Source: a virus
IMG/VR virus record: IMGVR_UViG_3300045922_000148
Span: 1-31,318 of that record
DNA: 31,318 nucleotides
Direction: 5' to 3' (one strand)
The notes beneath the pieces are model-generated. The model saw only the letters and a list, made by a program, of their open reading frames with translations. It made no database searches and was not told the DNA's origin. Both the position numbers and the translations under genes were made by a program. Position 1 is the stretch's first letter. Every line of letters starts with the position of its first letter. Positions 28,295-31,318 of this stretch are shown here, piece after piece.

Positions 28295-28600
28295 ATGCCA
28301 AAGGGCCGCTCGAACAACCCCAACGGCCGGCCGAAGGGCTCGCCGAACAAGCTCACGACCGAGCTCCGGGAAGCCATCCTAGAGGCCGCCAAAGCCATCG
28401 GACGTCGCATCGCGGCTGAAGACCCGTCCGCGTCGAAAGACGCGATCGTGGCCTATCTGGAGCGTTTCGGGCTGTCTCCGCACAAGGAGGAGCGCGTAGC
28501 ACTGCTCCAGCTTGTCGGCAAGGTCCTCCCGCTCAAGGTTCACGGCGTCGACGACGGGCCTCTGCAGATCGTCATCCGCACCGAAGGGGACACGCAATGA
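28295..28600 (+). CDS. Small terminase subunit candidate
   Basis: 101 residues from ATG 28295; the open frame further upstream runs through the terminator, so this start is preferred although the ribosome site is weak. The N-terminus (MPKGRSNNPNGRPKGSPNK) is of the AT-hook-like type found in many phage DNA-binding packaging proteins, then LTTELREAILEAAKAIGRRI, AYLERFGLSPHKEERVALLQLVGKVLPLKV. Position 640 bp before the large terminase supports a TerS role, but two membrane proteins lie between. The alternative is a DNA-binding protein unrelated to packaging. Confidence 0.6.
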   Translation: MPKGRSNNPNGRPKGSPNKLTTELREAILEAAKAIGRRIAAEDPSASKDAIVAYLERFGLSPHKEERVALLQLVGKVLPLKVHGVDDGPLQIVIRTEGDTQ

Positions 28601-29145
28601 CAACGCTCAAGGGCGCCGCGATCGGCTTCCTCTCGATTCTGCTGTGGCCGATCGCGTTCATCGTGGTCGCGGTATGCGCGATCCTGCGCCTGCGCTATCC
28701 CCGTTGGGCCGACACGATCGATGATCCGTACGTGCGCGACGGCGTGGGCGCGCATCGCGGACAGTACGAGCCGACGGTGCGCGCGGTCTACGAGCGCTAC
28801 GGTCGCGTGATCGGTGACATCTACTGGCTCGGGTTCCGCAACACGCTTTACGGCTTCCTAATGGGCTTCAAGCCGAGCGAGCTCACGCCACAGTACGACT
28901 ACAAGATCGGCTACTACAACTACTCGCACTTGCAGGATGGCATGCGGTATCGATCGATCGGCCGCTGGATCACGGTCTACACCGTGGTCGACTACAGCGC
29001 GATCGTCGTGTGGCCGCCGGGCCCGTTCTGGGCTGTCTTCGGGTGGAAGGTCGATACGATGGTGAAAGATCCGACCGGCATTCGGCATCCGACCAACGCG
29101 GAAGGGCGCCCGGTGTTCAGCGTCCGGTCGAAGCGGCTGCGATGA
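28597..29145 (+). CDS. Membrane-anchored unknown protein in packaging operon
   Basis: 182 residues; ATG overlaps the previous stop (ATGA). An N-terminal membrane helix (AAIGFLSILLWPIAFIVVAVCAIL) is followed by a Tyr/Trp-rich domain: RVIGDIYWLGFRNTLYGFLMGFKPSEL, YDYKIGYYNYSHLQDGMRYRS, WITVYTVVDYSAIVVWPPGPFWAVFGWKV. Such NTLYG-type proteins occur in other phage genomes next to terminase genes with unknown roles. It may act at the inner membrane during assembly or superinfection; this is a guess. Confidence 0.7.
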   Translation: MTTLKGAAIGFLSILLWPIAFIVVAVCAILRLRYPRWADTIDDPYVRDGVGAHRGQYEPTVRAVYERYGRVIGDIYWLGFRNTLYGFLMGFKPSELTPQYDYKIGYYNYSHLQDGMRYRSIGRWITVYTVVDYSAIVVWPPGPFWAVFGWKVDTMVKDPTGIRHPTNAEGRPVFSVRSKRLR

Positions 29146-29234
29146 GCGAGATGCCCGAGTTCTTCGGTGACGCGATGTTCGCGGTCTCGCTCGCGGTCCA
29201 GCTATGGCTGCCGATCGCGATTCTGACGTTCTGA
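29142..29234 (+). CDS. 30-residue membrane microprotein
   Basis: ATG 29142 overlaps the previous stop (ATGA). Sequence: MSEMPEFFGDAMFAVSLAVQ and then LWLPIAILTF, a single hydrophobic helix with an acidic N-terminus. It fills the gap up to the large terminase start and keeps the coupling chain intact, which supports expression. Its size leaves room only for a membrane-modulating or partner-binding role. Confidence 0.5.
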   Translation: MSEMPEFFGDAMFAVSLAVQLWLPIAILTF

Positions 29235-29239
29235 CGCAC

Positions 29240-30619
29240 GTGGCGAAGATCGAATTGCCGGCGAACTTCACGCCGCGCCACTACCAGAAGCCGATCATGC
29301 GCTTCTTCGATCGTGGCGGCAAGCGCGCGTTCTGGTGCGTGCATCGTCGCGGCGGCAAGGATCGCACGATGCTGGCGCAGATCAGCAAGATGGCGCACCG
29401 GCGCATCGGGACGTACTGGCACATGCTGCCGACGCTGAAGCAGGCGCGCAAGGCGGTCTGGGACAACATCACGTTGGACGGGAAGCGGCTGATCGACGCC
29501 ACGTTCCCACCCGAGATCGTGGCGAAGCGCAACGAGACGGAGATGAAGATCGAGCTGAAGTGCGGTTCGATCATCCAGCTCATCGGGGCTGACAATTTCG
29601 ACTCGAACGTCGGCGCGAACCCGGTGCATGTCACCTTCAGCGAGTTCGCGCTGACGCATCCGCGAGCGTGGCATCTCGTGCGCCCGATCCTCACCGAGAA
29701 CAACGGAACCGCTGCGTTTATCAGCACGCCGCGCGGCTATAACAGCTTCTACGAGATTGGCGAGGTCGCGCGCAAGGACGACACCGGCCGCTGGTACTAC
29801 GCGGTCATGCCGATCGACGTCACCGGTGTCATGACGCGCGAGCAGGTCGAGCAGGAAGTGCGCGAAGGCATGCCCGAGAATCTCGCGCGGCAGGAATACT
29901 ACTGCGACTTCAGCGCAGCGAACGTTGGTTCGATTCTCGGCCCGTGGCTCGAAGCCGCTCATCGCGAGGGGCGACTGCTCGATGATCTGGTCGCCGACCC
30001 CGACGGCTCGCCGCTGGAGATATCGGGTGACCTTGGGTTCAACGATACGTGCGCGTGGTGGCTGTGGCAGCGTCTCCCGGGCGGCTGGTTCGCGTGCCTC
30101 GCGTACGTCGAGGATAGCGGGCTCGATGCGCAGGACTGGCTCGATCGCTTCAAAGAAAAGCTCGGCTGGACGCCGGAGCGCATCGGTCAGGTCTGGCTGC
30201 CGCACGACGCGCGAGCGAAGACGTTCGCGACTCGCACCAGCGCTTTAGAGCAGTTCCGCGCTGCCGGTTACAAGACCGACATCGTACCGCAGGTGAGCGT
30301 GACGCACCGGATCAACGCTGCGCGTACGATCGCGCGCCGCACGGTCTGGAACGCGGTCACGTGCGAGATCGGCCTGAAAGCTCTGCGCGACTGGCAATAC
30401 GAGTACGACGAGGAGCGTCGGACGTACAGCAAGAACCCGGACCACAACTGGGCCTCGCACGGTAGCGATGCGTTCTCGTACGGCGCTCTCACGATGGAGT
30501 CGCGCAGCATCGCACTGCCGACACCGAAGGAAGTCAAGCAATTCGCGAGGACGGCCGATCGCGGATTCGCTTTAGAGGAGCTCTGGGATACGGCGCCGAT
30601 GAGGAGTAGCCGCGTATGA
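29240..30619 (+). CDS. Terminase large subunit
   Basis: 459 residues from GTG 29240 (MAKIELPANFTPRHYQKPIM), chosen because it follows the microprotein stop; ATG 29204 would add 12 residues and overlap it. ATPase motifs: FWCVHRRGGKDRTM (Walker A-like, about 35-43), VHVTFSEFAL (Walker B with Ser-Glu, 134-135) and FISTPRGYNSF. Nuclease motifs: ISGDLGFNDTCAWW, VWLPHDARAKTF and HGSDAFSYGAL provide the Asp residues. The enzyme pumps DNA into the prohead and cuts concatemers. The stop overlaps the portal start (ATGA). Confidence 0.93.
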   Translation: MAKIELPANFTPRHYQKPIMRFFDRGGKRAFWCVHRRGGKDRTMLAQISKMAHRRIGTYWHMLPTLKQARKAVWDNITLDGKRLIDATFPPEIVAKRNETEMKIELKCGSIIQLIGADNFDSNVGANPVHVTFSEFALTHPRAWHLVRPILTENNGTAAFISTPRGYNSFYEIGEVARKDDTGRWYYAVMPIDVTGVMTREQVEQEVREGMPENLARQEYYCDFSAANVGSILGPWLEAAHREGRLLDDLVADPDGSPLEISGDLGFNDTCAWWLWQRLPGGWFACLAYVEDSGLDAQDWLDRFKEKLGWTPERIGQVWLPHDARAKTFATRTSALEQFRAAGYKTDIVPQVSVTHRINAARTIARRTVWNAVTCEIGLKALRDWQYEYDEERRTYSKNPDHNWASHGSDAFSYGALTMESRSIALPTPKEVKQFARTADRGFALEELWDTAPMRSSRV

Positions 30620-31318
30620 AGAAGGAAGACGTCGCGTATGGCAACCAGCCGAGCAGCTACGACAAGACGCCGCAGGGGATGGCGGAGCTGTGGGCGAAAG
30701 AGCTTGAGGCTGCCGGCAAAGAGCTGAAGACCTTCAAGGAGAAGTCGAAGGTCGTCGTTCAGCGGTATCTCGACAACCGCGATGGCCTCTTCGACGACCA
30801 GCGCAAGAACGTCAACCTGTTCTGGTCGACGACGCAGGTTCTGCTCTCCGCGCTGTTCGCGCGGCCACCGAAGGTTGACGTCAGCCGCATGCACAAGGAC
30901 GCGCAGGACGACGTCTCGCGCGTCGCTGGCGTCATCCTTGAGCGGATCCTGAATCGCGGGCTGCAGGACGACGGGAAATTCGATCGTGAGGCGTTCAAGC
31001 AAGCGATCAAGGATCGTCTCATCGTCGGTCTCGGTCAGGTGTGGGTCCGGTACGAGGTCGAGATCGAGAAGCAGACGATCGAGCCCGCGATCGACCCGGT
31101 GACGGGCGCGCCGATGGGCGAGCCGATTGAGGCGGAGGTCATCAAGGAGGAGTCGGTTCCGATCGACTACGTGTACTGGGAGGACTTCGACTGGTCGCCC
31201 TGCCGCACGTGGGAGGAGTGCCGATGGGTCTCTCGTCGCACGTATCTGACGAAAGACCAAGCGGTGAAGCGGTTCGGTGAGACGATCGCGTGCCAGCTCA
31301 ACTACACGAACAAGAAGA
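30616..31318 (+). CDS. Portal protein, 3' truncated by the window
   Basis: ATG 30616 overlaps the terminase stop, and the frame is open to the window end (234 codons). The start KKEDVAYGNQPSSYDKTPQGM leads to ELEAAGKELKTFKEKSKVVVQRYLDNRDG, then NVNLFWSTTQVLLSALFARPPKVDVSRM, GVILERILNRGLQDDGKFD, LIVGLGQVWVRYEVEIEK, VPIDYVYWEDFDWSPCRTWEECRWVSRRTYLTKDQAVKRFG. These are the typical segments of podovirus portal proteins. It forms the 12-subunit DNA gate of the head. The rest lies beyond the edge. Confidence 0.88.
   Translation, partial: MKKEDVAYGNQPSSYDKTPQGMAELWAKELEAAGKELKTFKEKSKVVVQRYLDNRDGLFDDQRKNVNLFWSTTQVLLSALFARPPKVDVSRMHKDAQDDVSRVAGVILERILNRGLQDDGKFDREAFKQAIKDRLIVGLGQVWVRYEVEIEKQTIEPAIDPVTGAPMGEPIEAEVIKEESVPIDYVYWEDFDWSPCRTWEECRWVSRRTYLTKDQAVKRFGETIACQLNYTNKK

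Noticed and set aside
29117-30205. 362-codon minus-strand open frame
   Set aside because: Antisense shadow of the large terminase, whose motifs are unambiguous.
30268-31260. 330-codon minus-strand open frame
   Set aside because: Antisense shadow of the terminase end and portal gene.
1-31318. tRNA or rRNA genes
   Set aside because: I saw no cloverleaf with the conserved TTCGANTC arm in a consistent context and no rRNA-like stretch; this was a visual check only.

Overview
The window is a large, probably near-complete part of a tailed double-stranded DNA phage genome (Caudoviricetes) with a podovirus-type gene order. It is GC-rich and tightly packed, with many ATGA, TAATG and GTGA start/stop overlaps. 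Sigma70-like promoters, an M15-type endolysin, a 3TM holin and a protein with a Sec signal peptide suggest a Gram-negative (probably pseudomonadotal) host. I see no integrase, CI-like repressor, tRNA or rRNA, so a lytic lifestyle is the simplest reading. The window starts inside a structural gene (capsid or decoration type) and ends inside the portal gene. The order small terminase - large terminase - portal - [window edge] - capsid-type gene - adaptor - tail suggests that the part missing is the rest of portal plus scaffold/capsid.

Layout. Positions 1-13259 are all on the plus strand: end of a capsid-type gene, HhH-like virion protein, tail adaptor, tail nozzle/beta-propeller protein, GNAT-like protein, a Gln-rich virion protein ending in an S74 chaperone-like domain, a small protein, two coiled-coil/ejection-type proteins, a repeat-bearing tail fibre and its partner. 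A lysis block follows (small coiled-coil protein, TM/coiled-coil protein, 3TM holin, M15 peptidase), then a HEIGH zinc protease and a metallophosphoesterase. Positions 13239-23980 are all on the minus strand. Read in transcription order this is: unknown protein, small membrane protein, DUF2800-type nuclease, DUF2815 ssDNA-binding protein, terminator, MazZ-like dNTP pyrophosphohydrolase, tandem-repeat HNH endonuclease, small membrane protein, family A DNA polymerase, promoter, six small unknown genes, SprT protease, membrane-anchored HExxH protein, promoter, unknown gene, secreted protein, VRR-NUC nuclease, SNF2-type helicase, zinc-ribbon protein.

At 23981-24057 overlapping divergent promoters share a palindrome next to a 57-aa ribbon-helix-helix regulator gene. 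To the right on the plus strand are a YfdR-type HD phosphohydrolase and a PrimPol-helicase. Next comes about 290 bp of dense inverted repeats built from GTACC/GTATC motifs, the best candidate for the replication origin. Two small gene modules follow, each behind a nearly identical copied promoter, then a strong terminator, small terminase, two membrane proteins, large terminase and portal.

Functionally, the polymerase, PrimPol-helicase, SSB, DUF2800 nuclease, VRR-NUC and SNF2 helicase form the phage's own replication and recombination set. The MazZ-like and HD enzymes act on nucleotide pools. The most unusual items are the repeat-built origin candidate, the duplicated promoter cassette, the shared-palindrome divergent promoters, three unrelated HExxH zinc proteases in one small genome, and the 299-bp out-of-frame overlap between nuclease and helicase.
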